A stretch of 15,148 nucleotides of DNA from Treponema sp. (GTDB lineage: Bacteria; Spirochaetota; Spirochaetia; Treponematales; Treponemataceae): positions 1 through 15,148 of the forward strand of contig JAEDCT010000032.1 of assembly GCA_016294035.1 (NCBI GenBank), in the 5' to 3' direction. Positions 5,732 to 14,468 of this stretch are shown in pieces. Numbering within the stretch: position 1 is the first letter of the stretch; every line of letters begins with the position of its first letter. A program made the position numbers and the translations under genes. The notes under the pieces are model-generated. The model was given only the letters and a program-made list of their open reading frames with translations, was not told where the DNA came from and ran no database searches.

Positions 5732-6609
5732 GAAGACTAAACAGAAAGCAGACTTTGATTTTTTTCTACGCATTTGACATTGTTCTTGTGATTGCAATTG
5801 CCTTGTTTTCAATACCATTTTCATGCTCATCAAGAAGCACTCTTGAATCTAAGGATGAATCCATGCTGGATCCTGCCAATGCTGGCAGCGTAGTGAAGAT
5901 TGAGCTTAGAAATCACAAGACAGAAAAATCAGTTGTCATTTCAAGAGAAGGTTCCATGTGGATCGGAACTGACTCCAACTCAAACAATATTCTCAAGTGG
6001 CCCTGCAGGAAGAATCTTCCCGAGTCATTTATTGCTGAGGCTTCAAGAAAAATACACATGGTAAACAAGGCCAGAAATTCTGAATCCCATGAGAATTTTT
6101 CTCTTGAAAAGGGAAATTGCCTTGAGGTGAATTTTTGTGGCCGATCAGGTGAAATTTATTCTTCTTTGTTTTTTGGCGACAAAAATGCAGTGACAAAGAA
6201 AATCTGCTACAGAACATTCAGCTCAAACGATGTGTGGGAAATTGAATCTCATATTGAAGATTTTCTTTCAACTGATGCAGATTTTTGGGTTGACCCGTAC
6301 ATTTTTCCTCAGTGTGTGACCGGATTGTCTGACCAGGAAAGTTCTTCATTCCTTAGACATGGAAAGCTTGCCTACGTGAAGCCATCACCATCAATCAAAC
6401 CCCTTAAGGTTTTTGAGAAGAATTTTGACAACACTGCAAAGGGAATTTTTTCCTTCTACGAAAAAGACGGCTCCTATATTGTCATTCCCATGTTCACGGG
6501 CGGTATTTCTTTTTCTGAGGATGACAGTGATGCCGTTAAGTCACTTTCATACCGATATTCCATAAGTCAGTTGACATACAAAAATTTTTTTGAGCGGGAA
6601 GAAAAATAA
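5728..6609 (+). CDS. Membrane-anchored DUF4340-like partner of the GldFG protein
   Basis: The preferred start is the ATG at 5728, overlapping the previous stop as ATGA and preceded by GAGGAAGG about ten bases upstream. A longer frame from 5656 would lie inside the upstream gene and disrupt the N-terminal signal. This gives 293 residues: MRRLNRK, one hydrophobic helix at about 9-28, then an extracytoplasmic region with the DUF4340 style: VVKIELRNHKTEKSVVISREG...MWIG, FFGDK, and DADFWVDPYIF. DUF4340 genes commonly follow GldG-type genes, and I infer the protein is part of the same complex. Its biochemical role is unknown. A Cys-Ser-Ser after the helix (SCSS) might allow lipid attachment, but the surrounding lipobox is poor. 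Confidence 0.75.
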   Translation: MRRLNRKQTLIFFYAFDIVLVIAIALFSIPFSCSSRSTLESKDESMLDPANAGSVVKIELRNHKTEKSVVISREGSMWIGTDSNSNNILKWPCRKNLPESFIAEASRKIHMVNKARNSESHENFSLEKGNCLEVNFCGRSGEIYSSLFFGDKNAVTKKICYRTFSSNDVWEIESHIEDFLSTDADFWVDPYIFPQCVTGLSDQESSSFLRHGKLAYVKPSPSIKPLKVFEKNFDNTAKGIFSFYEKDGSYIVIPMFTGGISFSEDDSDAVKSLSYRYSISQLTYKNFFEREEK

Positions 6610-6612
6610 TCC

Positions 6613-7986
6613 ATGAATACAAAAAGTAAATCACTCGGTAAATTTCTTGAATTTGCTGATTCCTACCTGAATTTTGAAAGGACTCCAAAGAAAAATATTT
6701 TCTGGCTTGAAACAATGAAATTTCTTTGTTCCAGGCTTAATGATCCCCAGCTTTATTGTCCGTCAGTTCACGTTGCAGGGTCAAAGGGCAAGGGCTCGGT
6801 CTCTATTATGGTTGCCTCCATTTTTAGGGAATCCGGATTGAAGACCGGTTTGTTTTCTTCTCCGCACATTGTTGATTTTGAGGAACGAATTACTGAATGC
6901 GGCAAGTATTTTCCTGAATCTGTGTATGAAAAAAGCGTTGAGGAACTAATATCCCTGTTAAAGTCAATTCCTGAATCTGAATATCCGGGGGAGAGACCTG
7001 TTACCTGGTTTGAGCTTGTCACAGTGTTGTCCATGCTCTGCTATAGAAACTCCGGGTGCAATGCTAGTGTTTATGAAACTGGTCTTGGAGGAAGGCTTGA
7101 TTCCACCAATGTTGTTTCTCCCAAAGTAACTGCCATTACTCAGATTGAACTTGAGCATACGGAATTTCTTGGAGACACAATTGAAAAGATTGCCATGGAA
7201 AAGGCCGGCATAATCAAGAATGGTGTTCCAGTTGTTGTGGGTGTTCAGGTATATGATGAAGCAAAGGCTGTTTTTGAAAAGGTTGCCAGAGAGAAGGGAT
7301 CAGAAATTTTTTTTGTACAGGATGATGTAAGAATAGTTTCAAAAAAAATTGAATTCAACGATGATGGTTCCTTCAGGGCTAATTCCTTTGTTGCATCCTC
7401 AAGATTTTTTAAAAGGGACATTAGCGTAAGTCTTTCCATGCCCGGGGACTTTCAGATTGAAAACGCCCTTTGTGCTGCATTGTGTGCAAAATGTTTTGAT
7501 TCTTCTATTGATGAGGAAACAATTGAAAAGGGACTTTCAAAGGCCCATCTTGATGGAAGATTTGAGATTGCTGATTTCCAGCGTGATGGAGTCAGAATAC
7601 CTGTTGTGTTTGATGGGGCTCACACTGTAAACAGCATCAGTTTTACCATGGATACCCTTAGAAAAGTATTTGGCAAGAAACCTTTCAATCTTCTGTTTGC
7701 CTGTGCATTTGACAAAAACGTCGAGGAAATTTCATCACTTTTCAAGAATGAATTTTCGTCTGTCACATTGACTGTTCCCGGATCTGACAAGAAGCCTGAC
7801 ATAAAAAGACTTCTTAATGCTTTCAATGCAAGTTCAATTTCCTTTGACTTCTTTGAGGATTACAGGAAGGCCTGCCTCATTGCTCTTGACAAGGCCCTTA
7901 AGTCAGGGGAGGGACTTTTGGTAACGGGATCCTTTTACCTTGTTTCTGAGGCAAAGACTTTTATCACTCGTATTTCTGGCAGCTGA
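6613..7986 (+). CDS. folC: Folylpolyglutamate synthase / dihydrofolate synthase
   Basis: Cytoplasmic Mur-ligase-family enzyme that adds glutamate to dihydropteroate and/or to tetrahydrofolate, using ATP. 457 residues, slightly longer than the typical ~420-430. The P-loop GSKGKGS (56-62) replaces the common GTNGKGS. GLGGRLDSTN (157-166), IELEHTEFLG (178-187), and EKAGIIK (196-202; K197 the probable carbamylated lysine) follow in order. The C-terminal domain has FDGAHTVNS with DGAH at 334-337. It begins 3 bases after the DUF4340 gene and is the last gene of the operon. No terminator is visible between it and the tRNA promoter. Whether it has one or both activities cannot be told from sequence. 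Confidence 0.93.
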   Translation: MNTKSKSLGKFLEFADSYLNFERTPKKNIFWLETMKFLCSRLNDPQLYCPSVHVAGSKGKGSVSIMVASIFRESGLKTGLFSSPHIVDFEERITECGKYFPESVYEKSVEELISLLKSIPESEYPGERPVTWFELVTVLSMLCYRNSGCNASVYETGLGGRLDSTNVVSPKVTAITQIELEHTEFLGDTIEKIAMEKAGIIKNGVPVVVGVQVYDEAKAVFEKVAREKGSEIFFVQDDVRIVSKKIEFNDDGSFRANSFVASSRFFKRDISVSLSMPGDFQIENALCAALCAKCFDSSIDEETIEKGLSKAHLDGRFEIADFQRDGVRIPVVFDGAHTVNSISFTMDTLRKVFGKKPFNLLFACAFDKNVEEISSLFKNEFSSVTLTVPGSDKKPDIKRLLNAFNASSISFDFFEDYRKACLIALDKALKSGEGLLVTGSFYLVSEAKTFITRISGS

Positions 7987-8003
7987 TTTGCTTTCTTCCT
8001 TAA

Positions 8004-8032
8004 TTGACAATGAGGCTGTATTTTTATATACT
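8004..8032 (+). promoter_or_regulatory. Strong promoter for tRNA-Leu and alr
   Basis: TTGACA (8004-8009), a 17-base spacer, and TATACT (8027-8032): a near-perfect housekeeping promoter. Transcription should start near 8039, about 19 bases before the tRNA. It is the only evident promoter for alr. Confidence 0.85.
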
Positions 8033-8057
8033 CTTGTTACCATTCAATGTAGGTTTA

Positions 8058-8141
8058 GCCCGGGTGGCGGAATTGGCAGACGCGCTAGGTTCAGGTCCTA
8101 GTGAGGGAAACTTCATAGGGGTTCAAGTCCCCTTCCGGGCA
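8058..8141 (+). tRNA. tRNA-Leu(CAG)
   Basis: 84 bases folding into a complete class II tRNA. Acceptor GCCCGGG pairs with TCCGGGC (one G-U), with A8141 as discriminator. The D-loop has TGGC-type sequence. The anticodon stem CTAGG/CCTAG (8085-8089, 8097-8101) holds the loop TTCAGGT with anticodon CAG at 8092-8094, reading CUG. A long variable arm follows, then the T-arm AGGGG-TTCAAGT-CCCCT. CCA is not encoded, so the 3' end needs a trailer-cleaving enzyme and CCA addition. Confidence 0.97.
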
Positions 8142-8150
8142 TAAAATACT

Positions 8151-9302
8151 ATGCGTGCTACACGAGCCTTAATTCATTTAGACAATTTTATTCACAACCT
8201 AAAAGAAATCAGAAAATTTTCTTCAGATAAAAAGATGTGTGTTGCAGTAAAGGCCAATGCCTATGGTCATGGAGCTGTTGAATGTGCCAGGGCTGCAGTG
8301 GCTTTTGGGGCAGACTTTCTTGCCGTTGCCACAGTTGAAGAGGGTATTGAGCTTCGTGAGAATGGAATTACTGCTCCCTTGCTCATGCTCAGTCTTTGTG
8401 ATCCCCTTGAAATTGACGATGCTGTAAAAAATCGAATAACACCCCTGGTTTTTGACAGTGAGTACATAAATCTTTTTGACTTGTCCTGTTCTAAGTTTGG
8501 CGTTACTGATTTTGCAGTTCATCTTGCAGTTGATTCAGGCATGGGACGGATTGGATGCTATGCACATGAGGCAGGTGATGTTGCACAATGCATAAAGTCC
8601 AGCAAGAATCTTTTTCTTCAGGGAATGTGCACTCATCTTTGTGTTAGCGATGAGGTTTCTCCTGAGAGCATTCAGTTTACAAAAAAGCAGAAGGAAATTT
8701 TTCTGGCTGCAATTGAAAATGTAAGATCCCGGGGAATTGATCCTGGAATCTGCCATTGCTCAAACAGTGCTGCTGCCCTTAATCTTGATGATTTCCACAT
8801 GGATATGGTTCGTCCTGGAATAGTATGCTATGGATATTATCCCGGGGATTTGACCAGAAAATATTTTGAGGAAAAGGGTGTGTCAATCGATCTCAGGCCT
8901 GTAATGACACTTGAAACTAAGGTTTCATGCATCAAGAGTTTTTGTGCTGATCAGTCTGTGGGCTACGGAAGAACCTGGAAAGCCTGTAAAAATACAAGGA
9001 TTGCTGTCCTTCCAATTGGCTATGCAGATGGAATGCTCAGGTCATTTTCGGCAGCTGGTATCAAGGTTTCAATAAAGGGAAAACAATATCCGGTTCGCGG
9101 TAGAATTTGCATGGATCAGTGCATGATTGATATTGGAAATGACAGCAATGTTTCAAGATGGGATACTGCAGTTATTTTCGGAGATCCAAGATACGGTGCA
9201 TCAATTACGGCTGATGACGTGGCAAATAGCATCGGAACAATTTCATACGAAATTACTTCAATCATCACAAAAAGAGTTGAAAGAGTTTATCTTAAAAGCT
9301 AG
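8151..9302 (+). CDS. alr: Alanine racemase
   Basis: Cytoplasmic PLP enzyme interconverting L- and D-alanine for peptidoglycan. 383 residues, the normal length. The PLP-binding lysine is K34 in VKANAYGHGA (33-42). The catalytic tyrosine is Y272 in SVGYGRTW. Other marks are MRATRALIHLDN at the start, DSGMGRIG (128-135), RPGI.CYGYYP (221-231), LPIGYADG (287-294) and RICMDQCMIDIG (318-329). The start is set by MRATRALIHLDN, which fits the family N-terminus. The ATG is only 9 bases after the mature 3' end of tRNA-Leu (8142-8150) and no Shine-Dalgarno can fit between them. After tRNA processing the mRNA would have a 9-base leader. The gene ends 15 bases before the convergent minus-strand pair. Confidence 0.95.
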   Translation: MRATRALIHLDNFIHNLKEIRKFSSDKKMCVAVKANAYGHGAVECARAAVAFGADFLAVATVEEGIELRENGITAPLLMLSLCDPLEIDDAVKNRITPLVFDSEYINLFDLSCSKFGVTDFAVHLAVDSGMGRIGCYAHEAGDVAQCIKSSKNLFLQGMCTHLCVSDEVSPESIQFTKKQKEIFLAAIENVRSRGIDPGICHCSNSAAALNLDDFHMDMVRPGIVCYGYYPGDLTRKYFEEKGVSIDLRPVMTLETKVSCIKSFCADQSVGYGRTWKACKNTRIAVLPIGYADGMLRSFSAAGIKVSIKGKQYPVRGRICMDQCMIDIGNDSNVSRWDTAVIFGDPRYGASITADDVANSIGTISYEITSIITKRVERVYLKS

Positions 9303-9317
9303 GTTATTCAGGATTAT

Positions 9318-9713
9318 CTAGTTCCTGCATCTGAAAATCAGGAGAATAAATACCAGAATCAAAACAACTATGCTTGTTATGTAGAGCCATGCAGGTGCGT
9401 CTTCCGTTAAATCATAGGCGCTTTCATGTTTTTTGAATGCTTTTCTTATTGACTTCTTTGATTTCCTTGACAGCTTGTGCTTTCTTCCGTCAAGGGTACC
9501 TTCGCTTGTTGTTCCGAAGATTTCTTCTTTTGACATGGCATAGTGGCATGTAGGGCACCCGTGCATGAAATTCCTTACGGTTCCCAAATGACCGCATTTT
9601 GGACATCGAACTGCAGCAAAGAATTTTCCGCACTTTGGGCACATCTTTGCGTTGGCTGCAACTTCACTGCCACAACCCTCGCAAAAATATTTGGCCTTCT
9701 TCTTTTCAGCCAT
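9318..9713 (-). CDS. Double zinc-ribbon protein with C-terminal membrane helix
   Basis: 131 residues. Two zinc ribbons fill the N-terminal half: C11-x2-C14 with C25-x2-C28, and C37-x2-C40 with C53-x2-C56. A very basic stretch follows (about 77-96, rich in Lys and Arg), and then one hydrophobic helix (about 108-127, WLYITSIVVLILVFILLIF). This suggests a cytoplasmic metal-binding head tethered to the inner membrane by its tail; the basic part may contact nucleic acid or lipid. The start codon overlaps the stop of the secreted-protein gene as TAATG, so the pair is translationally coupled. I do not recognise a named family beyond generic zinc-ribbon proteins. It converges on alr with a 15-base gap and no visible terminator. 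Confidence 0.8.
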   Translation of the reverse strand: MAEKKKAKYFCEGCGSEVAANAKMCPKCGKFFAAVRCPKCGHLGTVRNFMHGCPTCHYAMSKEEIFGTTSEGTLDGRKHKLSRKSKKSIRKAFKKHESAYDLTEDAPAWLYITSIVVLILVFILLIFRCRN

Positions 9714-10690
9714 TACTCTGTTCCCAGATTGTCAACTGTGTAGTCATAAATCTGCCAGATACCATCTCGCTGGCGAACATAGTATGTGTATCTCTTTTTT
9801 TCCATGAAGTTTACGTTTCTGAACCATTCCTTTACTTTTACAGTTCCTTCAGTCTGAGTGTATGTTGTTGTCTCAATTTCAAACTTTGCTGGAATTGCAA
9901 CTATGTCCCGGTCGATTCTCTGGAGCATAAGGTCGGCCTTGAATGCAAGAAGCATTTCCTGGCGGTCGTCAGCGCTTACTGAATTGTACTTTCTGTTTCT
10001 TGACGGGTCTCTCTTGAGCATTTCCTCAAGGTCCATGTATAGGAAGAACTGATCCCAGAGACTCTTCTGGCGTGCAATGATTGTCTGCTCAATAACCTTG
10101 TCCGGGCTTATTTCTTCAGGCTGAAGCATGACCTGTGTCTTTGATTCCACTGGAAGAACTGAAGAAGATGCAGCAGATGGTGAAGGTCTAACTTCAAGGC
10201 TGAGTCTGTTTGAGCTTGCGTTCACTTCCTTGTTTCTGTAGAGTTCAGGGAAGAACCTAAGTTCAACGTAATATGTTGATGGAGTAGTGATTTCAAGATA
10301 ATCCTTGAGATTCTCTCGGAATGAGTATTCTTCTCCAGGTTCAAGTGAGATTTCCCTGAAATAAACTGTCTGGTTTGTAGTTCTCTTGCGGATTAGAGAC
10401 TGTGTTGAAGGAAGCTGTGACTTGAGCGCGTTGAATCCAATGAAATCAACGGAAAACATCTTGTCGTCTGCAACCTTGAATCTTAATGTCTTTGAACTTG
10501 TGTTTGACACCGTGATGTAGATATAGATTGGGTTAGAATCCTTGTCTCCCGGGTAATAAACTGTTCTGTCATGGTATTTGATTGAAACTTTTGCGTTGTC
10601 CTTGAAATTCATTTCAGTTTGGGCATGCACAGTATGGGCAAACAATGTCAAAACTGATATAGTTGCAAGTATAGTTTTTTTTAGGTTCAC
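9713..10690 (-). CDS. Secreted or periplasmic protein of unknown function
   Basis: 325 residues beginning at GTG. The start is supported by AGGAG six bases upstream. Residues 1-23 are a type I signal peptide, with likely cleavage VHA|QT after Ala23. Residues about 35-170 look like a beta-rich Ig-like domain (IYIYITVSNTSSKTLRFKV..., SLEPGEEYSF, YYVELRFF), similar in style to proteinase-inhibitor-type beta sandwiches. A Ser/Pro-rich linker follows (about 168-182). Residues about 198-325 are mixed helix and strand, ending YYVRQRDGIWQIYDYTVD, which resembles NTF2-like domains. It is followed by a coupled zinc-ribbon membrane gene and is divergent from mfd, with only 44 bases between the starts. 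I do not recognise a named family; the domain statements are by style only. Confidence 0.75.
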   Translation of the reverse strand: MNLKKTILATISVLTLFAHTVHAQTEMNFKDNAKVSIKYHDRTVYYPGDKDSNPIYIYITVSNTSSKTLRFKVADDKMFSVDFIGFNALKSQLPSTQSLIRKRTTNQTVYFREISLEPGEEYSFRENLKDYLEITTPSTYYVELRFFPELYRNKEVNASSNRLSLEVRPSPSAASSSVLPVESKTQVMLQPEEISPDKVIEQTIIARQKSLWDQFFLYMDLEEMLKRDPSRNRKYNSVSADDRQEMLLAFKADLMLQRIDRDIVAIPAKFEIETTTYTQTEGTVKVKEWFRNVNFMEKKRYTYYVRQRDGIWQIYDYTVDNLGTE

Positions 10691-10734
10691 AATACACTCC
10701 TGAAATACTTCTATAAATTTATTATCGGCATATT

Positions 10735-13700
10735 ATGAAGAATTCATTATCAACAAAATCATCATTATCATTGTTTTCTCTTTTAAATTCCTCTGCTGAA
10801 TTTCACTCAGGGGTTCTTTCCTGCACTAGAGCTGAATCTGCATTTCCATGTCAGGTTTCTGGCCTTAGGGGAAGTCTTCCTTCATTTTTTATTGCACAGT
10901 TTATTGAGCAGACCATAATTAATGCTGTTCATGACAGGCAGTACAACAATAAGATCCGCCAGTTTCAGCAGGACTATGTTGTTGTTGTTCAGGGACAAAA
11001 GGAAGCTGATGAGGTTGAGTCAGACATTCTGTCCTTGTGCCAGGGAAAGGTGCAGACAATAAAGTTTCCCTGGTGGGGAATGATTCCATACAGACCATGT
11101 GCAAAAGGATCGGTTGTTTTTGGTGAAAGGGCATGGGTTCTGTCTAAAATGGCTGTGAAGAATCCTGTTGACGAGCTTCCAAGAATATTCATTGTTACCC
11201 AAAGGTCACTTCTTTCTGCAGTATCTCCCGTGTCATACATTAGGGAACTTTCTATTGTCCTGAGAAAGGGACAGGAAATTGATGTTGAAAGTCTGGTTTC
11301 CAGGCTGTCTGCTCTGGGCTATCTCAGGGTTCCCCGCGTAGGAATGAAAGGAGAATTTGCAGTTCGCGGAGAAGTGCTGGACATTTTTTTGTGTGGCGAG
11401 GAAAGTGCTCACCGCATAACTTTTGATTTTGATACTATCTGTGCAATAAAGACTTTTGACATAGAGACCCAGGTTTCGAAGGATTCACAGGAAAGGCTTG
11501 TGATTTCTCCCATGAAGGAAGTAATCTGGAACGATGAGCTTGTTGAACGGCTTGAAAAGGCTTTTAGCAGGGAAAACAGTAACGGTGTTAGGAATGATTT
11601 TGCCGCCTATGATCAGAAAAGGCATGCTAACGAACAGTCGTTTGATTCTGATTCTGAGAAAAAATATGTTTATGATGATGGAGTCTCTTCTGCGGATGCG
11701 GTGATGCAGGACGAAGTTCACCTGAGTTTTACTGATGAGGCTCTCAGGCAGAAAGAAAGAATCCTTACTGAACTTTCTGTTTCCGGAGAAAGTGAGGGCG
11801 AGGAATTGTTCTACAATCTTTTGTGGGATGAAAATAATTCCCTGCTTGATTATTTTTCTGACGACACACCGGTTTTTCTAATGGATTATGACAGGCTTGT
11901 GAATGGCCAGAAACTTATTGAGAATGAATATTCTGTATCATACAGACAGGCAAGGCAGACTTTGCCTGTATTAAGGCCTAAGTCTATTCTTATGGATACA
12001 GTTTCCCTTGCAAAAAAGTGCAGTGTTCTTGTGGCATTCAGAAGTCTTGAGACTTTGAGCAACATGGAGGATACAGATACAAGGTGCCAGATGGATCTGG
12101 AATTCAAGAACACGGTAACAATCCATTCTGAACAGGGGCAGTCATATTTCGGTAACATAAATTATTTCAAGGAACAGCTTTCTTCCATGCAGAATGAAAA
12201 CTGGAACGTGTTTATTTTTGCCGACAATCCGAACCAGAGCCTGAGAATCAGGGAAATATTAAAAGAATACTGCGAGAAGAATGAGAACAACATGGACAAG
12301 AAGCTTGTGGAAGTATATCCTCAGGCCATTACATCTGGTTTTTCCATTGCTGATGAAAAAATACTAGTAATTCAGGAAAATGAAATTTTTGGCCGAAGGA
12401 AGAATACTCCTAAGTCAATCAGAAAGGCAAGGTCTCAGGCTTTGACTTCATTTGTTGAACTTACTCCTGGAGACTACATTGTTCATGCCAACTATGGAAT
12501 CGGTCTTTTCAAGGGAATTGAGAGAATAAAGGCTCTTGGGACTGAAAGGGATTACATAAAGCTTGAATATGCCGGAGAAGATTTTGTCTTTGTTCCCATC
12601 GAGCAGGTAAATCTTGTTTCCAGATATATTGGATCTAATGATGAAAAGCCTAGAATTGATACAATAGGTTCAAAATCATGGAGCCAGAGAAAGGAAAAGG
12701 TACAGAAGAAAGTTGAGGAAATTGCTGAAAAGCTCATTGATCTTTATTCAAAGCGAAAGGCTTCCAAGGGCTTTCCGTTTCCAAAGGATGGAGAATGGGC
12801 TGCGGCATTTGAAGCTGCATTTCCTTATGAGGATACTCCAGACCAGGCAACTGCAACCCGTGAAATCAAGGAAGACATGGAAAGTCTCGTACCAATGGAC
12901 AGACTTGTCTGCGGTGATGTTGGATATGGAAAGACTGAAATTGCCATGAGAGCTGCATTCAAGGCTGTCATGGGAGGAAAGCAGGTTGCATTTCTTGCGC
13001 CCACAACAATTCTTGCAGAACAGCATTTTGAAAATTGCATTGAGCGGTTCAAGAATTTTCCCGTTCAGATGGCACAGCTTTCAAGGTTTGTCAGTCCGTC
13101 ACAGCAGAAAAAAATTCTTGAAAAAGTTTCCGAGGGAAAAATTGATCTTCTTGTTGGTACCCACAGGATTCTCCAGAAAGACGTTAAGTTTAAGGATCTG
13201 GGACTAATTATTATTGACGAGGAACAGAGATTCGGCGTAAAGGACAAGGAAAAACTCAAGGTCATGAAGACAAATGTTGACTGTCTTGCCATGAGTGCAA
13301 CTCCAATTCCCCGAACACTGCACATGAGCCTCCTTAAAATCAGGGATATGTCACTGCTTACAACTGCACCCCAAAACAGGCAGCCGATTGAGACGGTTAT
13401 TGAGGAGTTTGATGAGGAAAAAGTTGCACGTGCAATCAGGAATGAAGTTTCAAGAGGGGGCCAGGTGTTCTATCTTCATAACAGGGTTGAGACTTTGGAG
13501 GAGACTCGAATCAAGCTTCAGAATCTGCTGCCTGAAATGATGGTTGATGTTGCCCATGGTCAGATGACAAGTGATGAGCTTGATGATATTTTCAGGCGCT
13601 TCAAGATGGGAGGATTCCATATTCTTGTTGCCACGACAATCATTGAAAACGGAATTGACATTCCAAACGTTAATACAATTATCATTGATCGGGCAGACAT

Positions 13701-14454
13701 GTATGGTGTAAGTCAGCTTTACCAGCTTCGTGGCCGTGTAGGGCGAAGTGACAGAAAGGCCTATGCATATCTATTCTATCCCGAGAACAAGGTTTTGAGT
13801 GAAGTTGCCATGAAAAGACTTCAGGTAATAAGTGATTTTACTGACCTTGGATCAGGATTCAAGATTGCAATGAAGGATATGGAAATCCGAGGTGCTGGAA
13901 ATCTTCTTGGAAAGGATCAGAGTGGTGAAGTGTATGCAGTTGGTTTTGAAATGTATCTTAATCTTCTTAACTCGGCAATTGAAAGGCTTTCTTCAAGCAA
14001 CTGGCAGTCTCAGAATGAGGTTCTCCTTGAACTTGAGTATTCTGGTTACATCCCGGATTCATATATTGATGATGCTCAGATCAAGATGGAATTCTACAAG
14101 AAAATCGCATCTGTTCAGGATCAGCAGCAGCTTGATGCCATCTGGGAGGAATTCAATGACAGATTTGGACCTGTTCCTGATGAAGCCGCAAGTTTGTTGA
14201 GTCTGGCAAAAATCAGGATTATCTGCAACAGGCTTTCCATAAGCTCTCTGCGTGAAAAAATGGGGCAGTGCAGAATTGAATTCTCACAAGTTGCAAAGCT
14301 AAACATTGACAAGATTCTGAGACTCATAAAGAACAATCCGAAGACAATAAGGCTTGATCCAAAGAAACCAAATGAGATAATTCTCCAGACCCAGTCAATT
14401 GATCTCAAGAGTAAGAGTGATTTTATTAAGGAAAAACTCGAGCAGCTTTTGTAG
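10735..14454 (+). CDS. mfd: Transcription-repair coupling factor
   Basis: Cytoplasmic ATP-driven translocase that removes stalled RNA polymerase from damaged DNA and recruits UvrA. 1239 residues, slightly above the usual ~1150. It shows the N-terminal UvrB-like region, the RNA-polymerase-interaction segment with DYIVHANYGIGLFKGIERI (from residue 580), and superfamily-2 helicase motifs: Walker A GDVGYGKT (727-734, K733), the DEEQ box (828-831), MSATPIPRT (853-861) and GRVGRSDRKA (1000-1009), then the TRCF C-terminal region. An acidic, low-complexity insert lies at about 278-320, after the UvrB-like part. No Shine-Dalgarno is visible before the ATG and the intergenic space is only 44 bases, shared with the divergent gene. 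An AT-rich TATTAT at 10720-10725 may be a -10 box, giving an almost leaderless mRNA. Confidence 0.96.
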   Translation: MKNSLSTKSSLSLFSLLNSSAEFHSGVLSCTRAESAFPCQVSGLRGSLPSFFIAQFIEQTIINAVHDRQYNNKIRQFQQDYVVVVQGQKEADEVESDILSLCQGKVQTIKFPWWGMIPYRPCAKGSVVFGERAWVLSKMAVKNPVDELPRIFIVTQRSLLSAVSPVSYIRELSIVLRKGQEIDVESLVSRLSALGYLRVPRVGMKGEFAVRGEVLDIFLCGEESAHRITFDFDTICAIKTFDIETQVSKDSQERLVISPMKEVIWNDELVERLEKAFSRENSNGVRNDFAAYDQKRHANEQSFDSDSEKKYVYDDGVSSADAVMQDEVHLSFTDEALRQKERILTELSVSGESEGEELFYNLLWDENNSLLDYFSDDTPVFLMDYDRLVNGQKLIENEYSVSYRQARQTLPVLRPKSILMDTVSLAKKCSVLVAFRSLETLSNMEDTDTRCQMDLEFKNTVTIHSEQGQSYFGNINYFKEQLSSMQNENWNVFIFADNPNQSLRIREILKEYCEKNENNMDKKLVEVYPQAITSGFSIADEKILVIQENEIFGRRKNTPKSIRKARSQALTSFVELTPGDYIVHANYGIGLFKGIERIKALGTERDYIKLEYAGEDFVFVPIEQVNLVSRYIGSNDEKPRIDTIGSKSWSQRKEKVQKKVEEIAEKLIDLYSKRKASKGFPFPKDGEWAAAFEAAFPYEDTPDQATATREIKEDMESLVPMDRLVCGDVGYGKTEIAMRAAFKAVMGGKQVAFLAPTTILAEQHFENCIERFKNFPVQMAQLSRFVSPSQQKKILEKVSEGKIDLLVGTHRILQKDVKFKDLGLIIIDEEQRFGVKDKEKLKVMKTNVDCLAMSATPIPRTLHMSLLKIRDMSLLTTAPQNRQPIETVIEEFDEEKVARAIRNEVSRGGQVFYLHNRVETLEETRIKLQNLLPEMMVDVAHGQMTSDELDDIFRRFKMGGFHILVATTIIENGIDIPNVNTIIIDRADMYGVSQLYQLRGRVGRSDRKAYAYLFYPENKVLSEVAMKRLQVISDFTDLGSGFKIAMKDMEIRGAGNLLGKDQSGEVYAVGFEMYLNLLNSAIERLSSSNWQSQNEVLLELEYSGYIPDSYIDDAQIKMEFYKKIASVQDQQQLDAIWEEFNDRFGPVPDEAASLLSLAKIRIICNRLSISSLREKMGQCRIEFSQVAKLNIDKILRLIKNNPKTIRLDPKKPNEIILQTQSIDLKSKSDFIKEKLEQLL

Positions 14455-14468
14455 AAGGGAATTGCAAA

